Below the pieces are notes generated by a model that worked only from the letters and a program-made list of their open reading frames with translations, had not been told where the DNA came from and did no database searches. The position numbers and the translations under genes are program-made. From Saprospiraceae bacterium (GTDB taxonomy: Bacteria > Bacteroidota > Bacteroidia > Chitinophagales > Saprospiraceae): DNA of 64,000 nt. Positions 33,927 through 42,456 of the stretch are shown here, piece after piece; position 1 is the stretch's first letter; each line of letters starts with the position of its first letter. The DNA lies in NCBI GenBank assembly GCA_020848695.1, contig JADLHT010000014.1, positions 62,001 through 126,000 of the forward strand, in the 5' to 3' direction.

Positions 33927-35579
33927 ATGTCTAAGAATATTAGTCATCTTTCCTTCAGAAAAGGGCTTCAAGAAAATTTGTTTGAAGAAATTGGGAACCT
34001 CAATAAAGTTCAGATTCAGTCCAAAGAGGACTTAAAGGCTATTGCTGATGAATATCTTATTGGAGAGGCCAACGTATTTGGTGCAGCTAGTTTTTATGAT
34101 TTTACACGGGAAGAAAATGTTGGTAAAAAAGTTTACGTATGTAATGGATCGGCTTGTCTTAATGCCGGAACACAAGCTGAACTAAGGAATAAGCTTACTT
34201 CAATATTTAATTCACAAGAAATTGGAGAAATGTGTTGTCTTGGAAGATGTCATGAGAATTCTGCTTTTCAGTATGAAAATGTCAACTATTCAGGTAATAG
34301 CATTGAACATTTGGATCAAATAGTTAAGAATAATTATTCGTTGTCTTCCGATAGTTATGCCATCGACAACCTTGGTTCAAGAATCTTGACAGGTCCAGCT
34401 CCCGATCCTGAAGAATTAATACTGAGGTTAAAAGATATTCTTAGAAAAACTCCATCACAGGTTTTAGAAGAGATAAAACTTTCAGGATTGAGAGGTCGGG
34501 GAGGAGCAGGATTTCCAATCTCAATAAAATTGGAGGCCTGCAGTAAAGAACTTAGCCAAGAGAAATTTATTGTATGTAATGCTGATGAAGGTGATCCGGG
34601 TTCTTATTCAGATCGATATCTTTTGGAACACCAACCAAGATTGGTCCTTATTGGAATGTGGATTGCGGCTTACATTATAGGAGCTAACAAGGGTGTAGTA
34701 TATATTCGGGCTGAATATCCTGAATCGGTCAATTCAATAATTAGGGAAGTAGTAGAATTAGAGAAAGAAAAAATTACTGGTGAAAAAATCTTTGGTTCTG
34801 ATTTTAATTTTGAATTCAAAGTTATCAAAGCACAAGGAGCATATATCTGTGGCGAGGAAACTGCACTACTATCATCGATAGAAGGGCAGAGACCTGAAGT
34901 GAGAGTTAGACCACCGTTCCCTGTTCAAGAAGGATTATTCAGAAGGCCAACTGTAGTTAACAATGTAGAGACACTTGCTAATTTGTATTATATCTGCGCG
35001 CAGGGAGGCGATAGCTATAAAGCGATAGGTACAGTAAGATCAACTGGAACAAAGTTAATGTCCTTTGACAGTGCATTCAACAGACCAGGAATTTACGAAG
35101 TAGATATGGGTACTCCGCTTGAAGATGTGATAGAAAAGTTAGCCAAAGGATTTAAAAGAAAGATAAAAGCATTACATATTGGAGGTCCACTGGGAGGCTT
35201 GGTTCCTATGATGAAAATTCCCACCTTATCTATTGATTTTGAATCTTTTGCCAATCAGGGTTTTATGTTAGGACATGCATCCATTGTTAGCTTGCCGGAA
35301 GAATATCCAATGATTAAATATCTTGAACATCTTTTCGAATTTACAGCACATGAAAGTTGTGGAAAATGCTTTCCTTGTCGTTTAGGATCTACAAGAGGTA
35401 AGGAGCTTATGCAGAAGGCACAATCAGATTCAGATTTTAAAATCGACAAAGATTTAATTAATAATTTGCTTGATACGATGAAACGAGGTTCACTGTGTGC
35501 ATTAGGTGGTGGAATTCCTCTACCGGTTATGAATGCCCTGCAATATTTTCCAGATGAATTAAAATCTTACCTAAAATAA
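33927..35579 (+). CDS. NuoE-NuoF fusion, NADH-binding diaphorase subunit (FdsB/HoxF-like)
   Basis: This is a 550-residue two-domain protein. Residues 1-150 are a thioredoxin-like 2Fe-2S domain as in NuoE, with all four Cys (VCNGSAC, MCCLGRC). Residues 165-550 are NuoF-like: FMN loop LRGRGGAGFP, FIVCNADEGDPGSYSDR, NADH/FMN motif GAYICGEETALLSSIEG, the SLBB part, and the N3 4Fe-4S motif ESCGKCFPCRLG with a distal Cys in SLCALGGG. Such fusions are diaphorase subunits of NAD-dependent formate dehydrogenases or hydrogenases, moving electrons between NADH and a partner. No alpha subunit or hydrogenase gene is adjacent, and the real nuo operon lies 26 kb away, so its partner is unknown. Monocistronic. 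Confidence 0.85.
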   Translation: MSKNISHLSFRKGLQENLFEEIGNLNKVQIQSKEDLKAIADEYLIGEANVFGAASFYDFTREENVGKKVYVCNGSACLNAGTQAELRNKLTSIFNSQEIGEMCCLGRCHENSAFQYENVNYSGNSIEHLDQIVKNNYSLSSDSYAIDNLGSRILTGPAPDPEELILRLKDILRKTPSQVLEEIKLSGLRGRGGAGFPISIKLEACSKELSQEKFIVCNADEGDPGSYSDRYLLEHQPRLVLIGMWIAAYIIGANKGVVYIRAEYPESVNSIIREVVELEKEKITGEKIFGSDFNFEFKVIKAQGAYICGEETALLSSIEGQRPEVRVRPPFPVQEGLFRRPTVVNNVETLANLYYICAQGGDSYKAIGTVRSTGTKLMSFDSAFNRPGIYEVDMGTPLEDVIEKLAKGFKRKIKALHIGGPLGGLVPMMKIPTLSIDFESFANQGFMLGHASIVSLPEEYPMIKYLEHLFEFTAHESCGKCFPCRLGSTRGKELMQKAQSDSDFKIDKDLINNLLDTMKRGSLCALGGGIPLPVMNALQYFPDELKSYLK

Positions 35580-35668
35580 TCTATAAAACAATTATTGGTT
35601 AATCTTTTTTGTTGTAAATTAGATTAGTATATATTTTTTTTTTTACAGAGTTGGTATGAATAAATAAG

Positions 35669-36373
35669 ATGATCCTCTTTCAAGGAAAAAAAGATAGTTT
35701 AGGTTTTATTCTTGTTGATCCAAATGAGATTCATCATTGCATTCAGGTCACAAGACATAAGGAAAATGATATAATTCTAGTTACTGATTTTAGCGGTGAA
35801 ATTTATAAAGGAAGAATACAATCCGTGGCCAAAAATATGGTTACGTTGGATACAGTACAAACATTTATATCATGGACTCCAGGAGTCAAAATTAGTATTG
35901 CCATCAGTCTTGCTCAGAGTTCGGATAGGTTTGAATGGTTTTTAGAGAAAGCAACAGAAATTGGAGTGAATGAAGTAATTCCATTAATCTGTAAGAGAAC
36001 AGAAAATAGAAAAAATAAAATTGATCGATGGCAAAAGATTATACTCTCTTCTTCTAAACAATGTCTTAGACCGAACTTATTAAAAATACATGAGCCTCTT
36101 AAGTTTTCAGATTTTGTAAAAACAAGTTTGCCCTCACAACGTTATATCTGCCATTGTGAAGGCTCTTCACTTCCCTATCTCGGTCGATTGTTGAAATCGG
36201 ATCAGAACATCGTTGTGCTAATTGGTCCTGAAGGTGATTTTAGCTCAGATGAGATACTGCTTGCTGTAGAGAATGGGTTTGTCGAAGCAAGTTTAGGACA
36301 AGAAAGACTGAGGTTGGAAACGGCAGGAATTGTAGCTTCACAGATTGTTAAAACCATTTTGAATATTAATTGA
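35669..36373 (+). CDS. rsmE: 16S rRNA (uracil1498-N3)-methyltransferase
   Basis: RsmE methylates U1498 of 16S rRNA using SAM. The 234-residue protein has the N-terminal PUA-like domain (EIHHCIQVTRHKENDIILVTDFSGEIYKG) and a SPOUT methyltransferase domain with the knot motifs SLAQSSDRFEWFLEKATEIGVNEVIPLIC, VVLIGPEGDFSSDE and ASLGQERLRLETAGIVA. Length is normal. The downstream DUF4159 gene starts on its stop codon (TGATG overlap), so the two are translationally coupled. Confidence 0.96.
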   Translation: MILFQGKKDSLGFILVDPNEIHHCIQVTRHKENDIILVTDFSGEIYKGRIQSVAKNMVTLDTVQTFISWTPGVKISIAISLAQSSDRFEWFLEKATEIGVNEVIPLICKRTENRKNKIDRWQKIILSSSKQCLRPNLLKIHEPLKFSDFVKTSLPSQRYICHCEGSSLPYLGRLLKSDQNIVVLIGPEGDFSSDEILLAVENGFVEASLGQERLRLETAGIVASQIVKTILNIN

Positions 36374-37035
36374 TGCGTACCATATTCATTGTAATGTTAT
36401 TATCTTCTTTGTTTATTTCTGCAAAAAGAAATAATGAAGTTGCACCTTTAAAGTTGGCTTTATTGAAGTATGGGGGAGGAGGTGATTGGTATGCTAATCC
36501 AACTTCATTAACGAATCTTGCTAAGTTTTGTAACAGAGAATTGAAAACAATTTTTGATGTTAACTATGCGACTGTAGAAGCAGGTAGTGCTGAAATTTTT
36601 AATTTTCCGTTTGTGCATATGACCGGACATGGAAATGTTGTGTTTTCGGATCTTGATGCCCAAAATCTAAGACAATATCTTATCGCCGGTGGCTTTTTAC
36701 ACGTAGATGATAATTATGGAATGGATCCATTTGTGCGACCCAGTTTGAAAAAATTATTTCCGGAAGCAGAACTGATTGAACTTCCTTATTCACATCCTCT
36801 CTATCATCAGAAATTTGATTTTCCGACAGGTCTTCCAAAAATTCATAAACATGACAATAAAGCTCCTCAGGGATTTGGATTGTTTTATGAAGGGCGTATG
36901 GTTGTCTTTTACAGTTATGAATGCGATCTTGGTGACGGTTGGGAGGATCCTGAAGTTCACAAAGATCCTGAAGAAGTTCGATTACAGGCTTTGAGAATGG
37001 GTGCAAATCTTGTCCAATTTGCATTTACTCAATAG
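36373..37035 (+). CDS. DUF4159 domain protein, secreted
   Basis: This is a 220-residue protein with a short signal peptide (MRTIFIVMLLSSLFISAK) followed by the DUF4159 domain: ALLKYGGGGDWYANPTSL, FPFVHMTGHGNVVFSDLDAQNLRQYLIAGGFLHVDDNYGMD, LPYSHPLYHQKFDFPTGLPKIH and GDGWEDPEVH. The fold resembles a glutamine amidotransferase/flavodoxin-like Rossmann domain, and the family is often secreted in Bacteroidota and Planctomycetes; no activity is established. The frame also offers TTG at 36370, but the ATG at 36373 overlapping the rsmE stop is better. Confidence 0.88.
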   Translation: MRTIFIVMLLSSLFISAKRNNEVAPLKLALLKYGGGGDWYANPTSLTNLAKFCNRELKTIFDVNYATVEAGSAEIFNFPFVHMTGHGNVVFSDLDAQNLRQYLIAGGFLHVDDNYGMDPFVRPSLKKLFPEAELIELPYSHPLYHQKFDFPTGLPKIHKHDNKAPQGFGLFYEGRMVVFYSYECDLGDGWEDPEVHKDPEEVRLQALRMGANLVQFAFTQ

Positions 37036-37046
37036 TTAGATAGAGA

Positions 37047-37511
37047 CTATTTAATACTAATAGATTGTGAAGAGAGTAACTTCCATTGATCATCCACCAG
37101 CTCATAAAATAAAACATAGTAGATACCAGCATCCTGATACTTAATATAATTGGTTGCCGAATTGACTATATTTCTTATACCATTTCCATAGTCTATAAGA
37201 TACTTTTGGGATGGACTATAATTCATGTAGGAGATTTTGAGCATTTGTTCGGACTCAAAGTTTCCTTGAATCAGTAGTAGTTCTTGATTGGTAGTATTTT
37301 GTATGGAAGAAGAAGTACTGGTATGATTAAAGATATTTTTTGAACCAGGACTTTGCTGAGTTTGGATGTCGTTCTTAATACTTTTACCAATGATTGTATA
37401 CGTACCAATAATTCCAATAATTGCAATAATCAAAGCAATCAAAAGATCTTTGGTTCTGTCGGAAAATGTCTTCCAGCTGAGTTCCTGCCAGATGCTAATG
37501 TTTTGTTCCAT
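37047..37511 (-). CDS. Single-pass membrane protein with PKD-like C-terminal domain
   Basis: This is a 154-residue protein. A short cytoplasmic N-terminus precedes a transmembrane helix (LLIALIIAIIGIIGTYTII) and a Ser/Thr/Gln-rich linker. A C-terminal beta domain of about 80 residues (LIDYGNGIRNIVNSATNYIKYQDAGIYYVLFYEL) has the rhythm of a PKD/immunoglobulin-like domain: an Asp-x-Gly-x-Gly turn, then Y-x-Y and A-G-x-Y. It is convergent with the DUF4159 gene, 11 bp apart. The function is unknown. Confidence 0.65.
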   Translation of the reverse strand: MEQNISIWQELSWKTFSDRTKDLLIALIIAIIGIIGTYTIIGKSIKNDIQTQQSPGSKNIFNHTSTSSSIQNTTNQELLLIQGNFESEQMLKISYMNYSPSQKYLIDYGNGIRNIVNSATNYIKYQDAGIYYVLFYELVDDQWKLLSSQSISIK

Positions 37512-38167
37512 AAGCAGAAATGGAGTACAAACATATTATAATAATTAATAATGTATATTGAAACGAAAATATATTTTATTTTTATATTTAAACAAATTGA
37601 ATATAAAGCTAATTCAGTGGGTTTTTAAAATCAATCAGATTACAAGTTATAGCTTATTCTTGCCAATTTTGTTATCTCGGAGCAATGCATAAAGTATGGT
37701 CCTCATATAAGTCTCAGGTTATTAGATTTTCTGTGATGGAAATAATTTTTGTAATTATTAAGAATTATTAATTTTCTGATTAATAGGATTTCGATATAGA
37801 ATTTTAATTCATTCGTTAAATGTCCTTGTCAACTCTCGAAAGAAGTCAATAAATAGTTATTTGCCTTTCAGTTGGAATACTGAATAATATTAATTCTCTT
37901 TTTTAAAAAATAAACCTTCCTAATCTTGCTTGGCGTTAAATATCTTTCAACTCAAGTTCAGTGATTATCCAAAATTCATCGTATAAACCTAGAATTAGTA
38001 TTTGTTTAGCAGTAATTATTGTGAGATTTAAGGAACAGACAGAGAATTCTACACCAAATCTATTGTATAAATTGGCAATTTAATAAATTTTGCAGGCTAT
38101 TAAAAAATTTCAATCCGGATTAAATTCAAATTCTCACATAATACCTTCAGAAAAATCAGATATTAAG
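37512..38167. other. Large intergenic gap, no gene seen
   Basis: These 656 bp are AT-rich with stops in all frames. The best open stretch (46 codons on the minus strand, about 37950-38090) has no recognisable motif and no start codon. No RNA gene, repeat or strong hairpin is evident. It must hold the promoter of the minus-strand gene at 37511. Confidence 0.5.
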
Positions 38168-38698
38168 TTACATCTTATTTCCTTTGGCAATTTCTGTGTT
38201 TTGATCTACATTCCTAGATCGTTTTAAGTTAACCATCAAAGCCGTAAATGCTGAATGAGAACTGGTCTCATAAGTCTGACCATTATAGCTAACTGTTCCA
38301 TTGTATCGATTCCAATCCTTTGCCATAAGTACATAGCGGTTATTCATTTTTGGATTGGATCCAAAAATTAAATATTTATCCGGTGCACTATGATCAAAGT
38401 TAATTGCATAACGCTTGTCCTTGGGTGAAAAGATTAGAATTCCGGGAGTACCTTTTTTAAATACGATATGTTCTAATTTACTACCATTTTTAATTTCGAT
38501 TTTTCCCTGTTGAATATTGCTTTCGGTCGAATTCAATTGTCGAGTTAGAACAATATCATCTGATAAATAGAACTGGATTTTCTTCAAGTCTTCAGTCGTC
38601 CAGTGATGATCATTGATCAGTTCCTCATTGAGGTAAGCCAGTCTGGGACTGCAGGATACTATAAACGACAAGAAAATCAAAATTGAATAATTTCTCAT
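38168..38698 (-). CDS. Lipoprotein, hypothetical
   Basis: This is a 176-residue protein with a lipoprotein signal (MRNYSILIFLSFIVSCSPR, Cys16). The mature part starts LAYLNEELINDHHWTTEDLKKIQFYLSDDIVLTRQL and is followed by a beta-rich region (KIEIKNGSKLEHIVFKKGTPGILIFSPKDKRYAINFD). I have seen similar lipoproteins with a W-x-x-E-D-L-K-x-I-Q-F-Y-L-S segment in Bacteroidota, but do not know a function. It is monocistronic. Confidence 0.68.
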   Translation of the reverse strand: MRNYSILIFLSFIVSCSPRLAYLNEELINDHHWTTEDLKKIQFYLSDDIVLTRQLNSTESNIQQGKIEIKNGSKLEHIVFKKGTPGILIFSPKDKRYAINFDHSAPDKYLIFGSNPKMNNRYVLMAKDWNRYNGTVSYNGQTYETSSHSAFTALMVNLKRSRNVDQNTEIAKGNKM

Positions 38699-38878
38699 AA
38701 AAACTTAATTGGTGCAAAATGATGAGCTAATATCTTAAAGACTTATAAAACTGTCTAAAGTTTATTTTACAATACGATATAGCTTAATTTATATTTTTCT
38801 TAACATAGATTCGAAATCAAAAAGAAATGTGTTCAACCTATAACATCCCAACAGGTATTTAGATTAGAATGATCTAAC

Positions 38879-38886
38879 TATCTTTG
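38879..38886 (+). promoter_or_regulatory. Candidate -7 box immediately before ybeY
   Basis: TATCTTTG matches TAnnTTTG exactly and ends 5 nt before the ybeY ATG. Transcription would then begin at or next to the start codon, giving a leaderless or nearly leaderless mRNA. No matching -33 TTG is evident, so it may be chance. Confidence 0.35.
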
Positions 38887-38891
38887 TCAGT

Positions 38892-39335
38892 ATGAAAGAA
38901 GAAAAAATATTTTTTCATAGATTAGAAGTAGAATGTGAATTAAACGAGTCAGCTATTCAAGAATGGATTATCAAGCAAATTCATGACTTTAATCAATATA
39001 TTGAGGAAATCAATTTTGTATTGTGTAGCGATGAGTATATATTGCAAATTAATCGAGATCATCTTCATCATGATTATTATACTGATATTATTACCTTCCC
39101 TTATCAGATTGATCCTATTGTTGCTGATATCTATATAAGCATCGAAAGGGTTAGGGAAAATGCGCTGTTATATGAGGTTAAAGAAGAACATGAATTGTTA
39201 AGAGTAATAATACATGGCATTCTGCATATTTTAGGCTTTGAGGATAGTTCAGAAAATCAGAAATCCGAGATGAGAGAGATGGAAGATAAGTCAATTGATT
39301 TATACTATAAAATGTACGATAACAAGAGTATTTAA
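38892..39335 (+). CDS. ybeY: Endoribonuclease YbeY (rRNA maturation factor)
   Basis: YbeY is a single-strand endoribonuclease involved in 16S rRNA 3' maturation and ribosome quality control. The 147-residue protein has the family core: ILQINRDHLHHDYYTDIITFPY, ADIYISIERVRENA, and the metal motif IIHGILHILGFED. The canonical H-x3-H-x5-H becomes H-x3-H-x5-D, a substitution I believe is usual in Bacteroidota. Its stop overlaps the ATG of the alkyltransferase-like gene by one base (TAATG). Confidence 0.95.
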   Translation: MKEEKIFFHRLEVECELNESAIQEWIIKQIHDFNQYIEEINFVLCSDEYILQINRDHLHHDYYTDIITFPYQIDPIVADIYISIERVRENALLYEVKEEHELLRVIIHGILHILGFEDSSENQKSEMREMEDKSIDLYYKMYDNKSI

Positions 39336-39649
39336 TGAACTACTATGAGCTAGTATATGATGTGGTAAAATCAATTCCAAAAGGAAGAGTCAGTACCTAT
39401 GGAGCTGTTTCAAATTTTTTAACACTTGGATCGGCACGAATGGTGGGGTGGGCACTTAATCAATTGAAAGGAAGACACGATGTTCCTGCTCATAGAGTTG
39501 TCAATTCGAAAGGAGAACTAAGTGGAAGGCTCCATTTTGGACAAGAACCCGGTATGGAAAGTTTATTAAAGAAAGAAGGAATTCATGTTAAAGACAATAA
39601 AGTTCTTGACTTTAAACAAAAGTTCTGGGATCCTTCTAAAGAGTTATAG
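39335..39649 (+). CDS. Alkyltransferase-like (ATL) protein, MGMT DNA-binding domain without active Cys
   Basis: This is a 104-residue protein made of the C-terminal DNA-binding domain of O6-alkylguanine DNA alkyltransferase: YDVVKSIPKGRVSTYGAVS, SARMVGWALNQL (recognition helix with the arginine finger), and PAHRVVNSKGELSG. The active-site motif PCHRV reads PAHRV, so it cannot transfer alkyl groups. ATL proteins bind O6-alkylguanine and hand it to nucleotide excision repair; uvrB is in this window but distant. Coupled to ybeY. Confidence 0.88.
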   Translation: MNYYELVYDVVKSIPKGRVSTYGAVSNFLTLGSARMVGWALNQLKGRHDVPAHRVVNSKGELSGRLHFGQEPGMESLLKKEGIHVKDNKVLDFKQKFWDPSKEL

Positions 39650-39790
39650 CAATACATTTAGGAATAATATACTAACTTTATGAATCTGAATTTTTTATTT
39701 TAGATTTTGAAAGTTTAGAATCAAACTTTGAAGAAAAAAATGAGTTGTTTCTTTAAACGAAATTTCTACAACTGATTATTAGAGAATCTT

Positions 39791-40222
39791 ATGAATCGAA
39801 TACTTTTTACCGTTTTGTTTTCAATTTGTAATTTGTGTCTGACTTTTGCACAAAATAACAATGTTTTGGGTAAATGGAAGACGATCGACGATACAAATGG
39901 TAAGGCAAAATCAATCGTTGAAATATACCTTAAAGATGGAAAACTATTCGCTAAAGTCATTGAATTGCTTGAAGCTGCAACAACAAAAGTTTGCAACCAT
40001 TGTCCGGGGGAGAAAGCAGGAAAGTCTCTAATGCAAATGGATATAATTTGGAATATGACTGCTTCTGAATCCGATTGGGATGGCGGACAAATTGTAGATC
40101 CAAAAAATGGTAAGGTGTATTCATGTATAATTAGTTTAGAATCAGTAGATAAGTTGAAAGTGAGAGGATATTTCGGCCTTAGTCTGATTGGAAGGACTCA
40201 ATACTGGTATAGAGTAAAATAA
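39791..40222 (+). CDS. DUF2147 domain protein, secreted
   Basis: This is a 143-residue protein with a signal peptide (ILFTVLFSICNLCLTFAQ) and a DUF2147 domain: VLGKWKTIDDTNGKAKSIVEIYLKDGKLFAKVIEL, the CNHCPGE turn, and GGQIVDPKNGKVYSCIISLESVDKLKVRGYFGLSLIGRTQYWYR. DUF2147 proteins are small lipocalin-like periplasmic or outer-membrane-associated beta-barrels of unknown ligand. It starts at ATG and is monocistronic. Confidence 0.9.
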   Translation: MNRILFTVLFSICNLCLTFAQNNNVLGKWKTIDDTNGKAKSIVEIYLKDGKLFAKVIELLEAATTKVCNHCPGEKAGKSLMQMDIIWNMTASESDWDGGQIVDPKNGKVYSCIISLESVDKLKVRGYFGLSLIGRTQYWYRVK

Positions 40223-40287
40223 TACAGAAATACACAATAATTTCGTATAATATTCAGTTTTAGTTATATTATTCATTTAAACTGCCT

Positions 40288-40515
40288 ATGGTTGATACAT
40301 TTACACTACTTTCTTTAATACGATATACTTATAATGAAAGTTCTGCTGATGAAAAACAGCAGATGGAAGAAATTCTACGTTTCGATGCAGAAATTAAAGC
40401 TGAGCTTAGAATTATAAAAGAAGCAAAACAATTACTACCAAAAGTAAGTTTCTATCCGAAAGAGTCTACAATTCAAAATATTCTTTTGGCCAGTAAAAAA
40501 ATCAAATTAGTTTAA
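40288..40515 (+). CDS. Small helical protein, hypothetical
   Basis: This is a 75-residue acidic-helical protein (LLSLIRYTYNESSADEKQQMEEILRFDAEIKAELRIIKEAKQLLPK). The N-terminal pattern, an L-x-R-Y-x-Y-N-E segment followed by charged helices, resembles the N-terminus of zinc-less anti-sigma-like small proteins found in Bacteroidota, but the conserved His/Cys residues are absent. I cannot assign a function. A clean ATG start and separate location support a real gene. Confidence 0.6.
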   Translation: MVDTFTLLSLIRYTYNESSADEKQQMEEILRFDAEIKAELRIIKEAKQLLPKVSFYPKESTIQNILLASKKIKLV

Positions 40516-40546
40516 AAATTTAATTTAAAGTAAATTCGCTACATAG

Positions 40547-42331
40547 TTAGATTCTTTTACATTTCTCTCTCAGCCATTTTTTTTCATTCTTGTTAAGATA
40601 TCCTGATAATCGGGTATAGACTTCTTTATGATATTCATTTATCCATAAGACACTTTCGCGATTCATCATACTTGAATCAATGAGAGAAATATCATAAGGG
40701 AACAGGGTTACGGTTTCAAAGCTGAGGTAAGTACCATTAATTCCATCACTATGTAAAGTAGATAGCACAAGATTCTCGATCCTTATTCCGTGAGATCCTT
40801 CTTCATAATAACCTGGTTCATTTGAGGTTAGCATACCTTCAACAAATTCAGAACTTCCTCTTTGATTATAAGCCGTAACAAAACCTTGGGGTGGCTCGTG
40901 AACATTCATAAAAAAACCAACTCCATGCCCTGTCCCGTGGCTATAATTTAGTCCCATATTCCAAAGATATTGTCTCGCAAAAGCATCCAATTGAATTCCC
41001 TTGGTTCCTTTTGGAAAAATGATTTTTGACAAAGCAATATGTCCCAGCAATACGGCTGTGTATTGCTTTTTAATTTCTTTCTTTGCTTTCCCAAGAGCAA
41101 ATGTTCTTGTAATATCTGTTGTTCCATCCCTATACTGTCCTCCTGAATCAAAAAGCAAAATTCCTGAAGGCTTTATCCTTGCAGAAGAAATTTCATCTGG
41201 TCTATAATGAATGATAGCTCCATTGGAATTGTATCCGACTATGGCATCGAAACTTTCATTAACATAACTTGCGTTACGAGATCTAAATTGAATGAGTTTT
41301 CTTGAAAGTTCGTATTCTGTCGGGTAGTTTTTTTTCTTGTGTTCTTCATCGAGCCAGATCATGGTACGCAATATGGCCACCCCATCTTTCTCCATTACTT
41401 TTCTCAGATTTTTTACTTCTACCGAATTCTTCACTGCTTTGTGAAGCATAATACAACTTGGAGCAGAGATCATATCTCCAGGAGTAAATGTTAGAGCAAG
41501 CCGGGCATTGAGTGTAGATGGATCAATTAAGAACTTGGAACCTTTTTTACTTTCTAAATAAGAATTAATCTCTGAATAATTTCTAATTTTTACCTGATCT
41601 TTTTCTAAACTGTTTTTTATTTCAGAAGAAATTTTTTGCGGATTAATAAATAATTCTGAACCTCTCAAACCAATAATAAGATAAGCAACAAACACAGGAT
41701 TACAATTAACGTCTGAACCTCTCAAATTCAGAACGTATGCAATTTCATCCAGAGCTGTAACTACATATTCGTCAGCGTCCTTATTTTTTATTTCAGTCTT
41801 AACTCTATTAAGTTTTTCGGATCGACTTAATCCGGCAAACTTTAAACTGTGTTCAGATACAGGTGTATCAGGAAGATCGGGTCTGTCGTTCCATAGACCT
41901 CTAAACAGATCACCACTATCACGAAGAATTAATCCTGAAGAATCCAAAATTGTCTTAAAATGACCAATTTGCGTAAAAGAGAAGCAAGAAAAATCGCAGC
42001 CTACTGCTGAACCTTTAGGAAGATGCTTGCAAATCCATTCAATGTACTCTGCTTGCGTCTGTACTCGAAGTTTATGCAATACCATTTCGCTATTTGTAAG
42101 CTGATTTTCTGCCTGTATAAAATATCTGGAATCAGTCCACAAGCCTGCATGATCTTGAGTTATTATTACCGTACCTGCAGAGCCGGTGAACCCACTTATC
42201 CAAGCTCTGGATGACCAATGCTCAGGAGTATATTCACTTTGATGAGGATCGGCAGATCCAATAATGTATGCGTCAATATTATTGATCTGCATAATTTCTC
42301 TTAATTTGCTGATTTTCAGGTTTGTATTCAT
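40547..42331 (-). CDS. Xaa-Pro aminopeptidase (aminopeptidase P, M24B)
   Basis: This is a 594-residue cytoplasmic metallopeptidase that removes the N-terminal residue before proline. It has the three-part eukaryote-type layout. A first creatinase N domain (LREIMQINNIDAYIIGSADPHQSEY) and a second N domain (SEKLNRVKTEIKNKDADEYVVTALDEIAYVLNLRG) precede a catalytic pita-bread domain. Its dimetal ligands are seen in FDSGGQYRDGTTDITRTF (two Asp), HGTGHGVG (His), NEPGYY (Glu) and GIRIENL (Glu). A C-terminal extension (SSMMNRESVLWINEYHKEVYTRLSGYL) is typical. ATG start; a monocistronic gene convergent with the small gene at 40288. Confidence 0.95.
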   Translation of the reverse strand: MNTNLKISKLREIMQINNIDAYIIGSADPHQSEYTPEHWSSRAWISGFTGSAGTVIITQDHAGLWTDSRYFIQAENQLTNSEMVLHKLRVQTQAEYIEWICKHLPKGSAVGCDFSCFSFTQIGHFKTILDSSGLILRDSGDLFRGLWNDRPDLPDTPVSEHSLKFAGLSRSEKLNRVKTEIKNKDADEYVVTALDEIAYVLNLRGSDVNCNPVFVAYLIIGLRGSELFINPQKISSEIKNSLEKDQVKIRNYSEINSYLESKKGSKFLIDPSTLNARLALTFTPGDMISAPSCIMLHKAVKNSVEVKNLRKVMEKDGVAILRTMIWLDEEHKKKNYPTEYELSRKLIQFRSRNASYVNESFDAIVGYNSNGAIIHYRPDEISSARIKPSGILLFDSGGQYRDGTTDITRTFALGKAKKEIKKQYTAVLLGHIALSKIIFPKGTKGIQLDAFARQYLWNMGLNYSHGTGHGVGFFMNVHEPPQGFVTAYNQRGSSEFVEGMLTSNEPGYYEEGSHGIRIENLVLSTLHSDGINGTYLSFETVTLFPYDISLIDSSMMNRESVLWINEYHKEVYTRLSGYLNKNEKKWLREKCKRI

Positions 42332-42456
42332 TTTTTTTATTTAATATATTAAAGTATTTAATAATATGATCTGATGCATTTATTTTTGTCAGTTCAATGG
42401 TGCGAATTTAAAGAAAGAACAAAAATCAATAACCACACGTTTTAATATATACTTTT

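Noticed and set aside
37950..38090. 46-codon open frame in the 37.5-38.2 kb gap (minus strand)
   Set aside because: No start codon and no motif; a frame of this length is expected by chance in AT-rich DNA.
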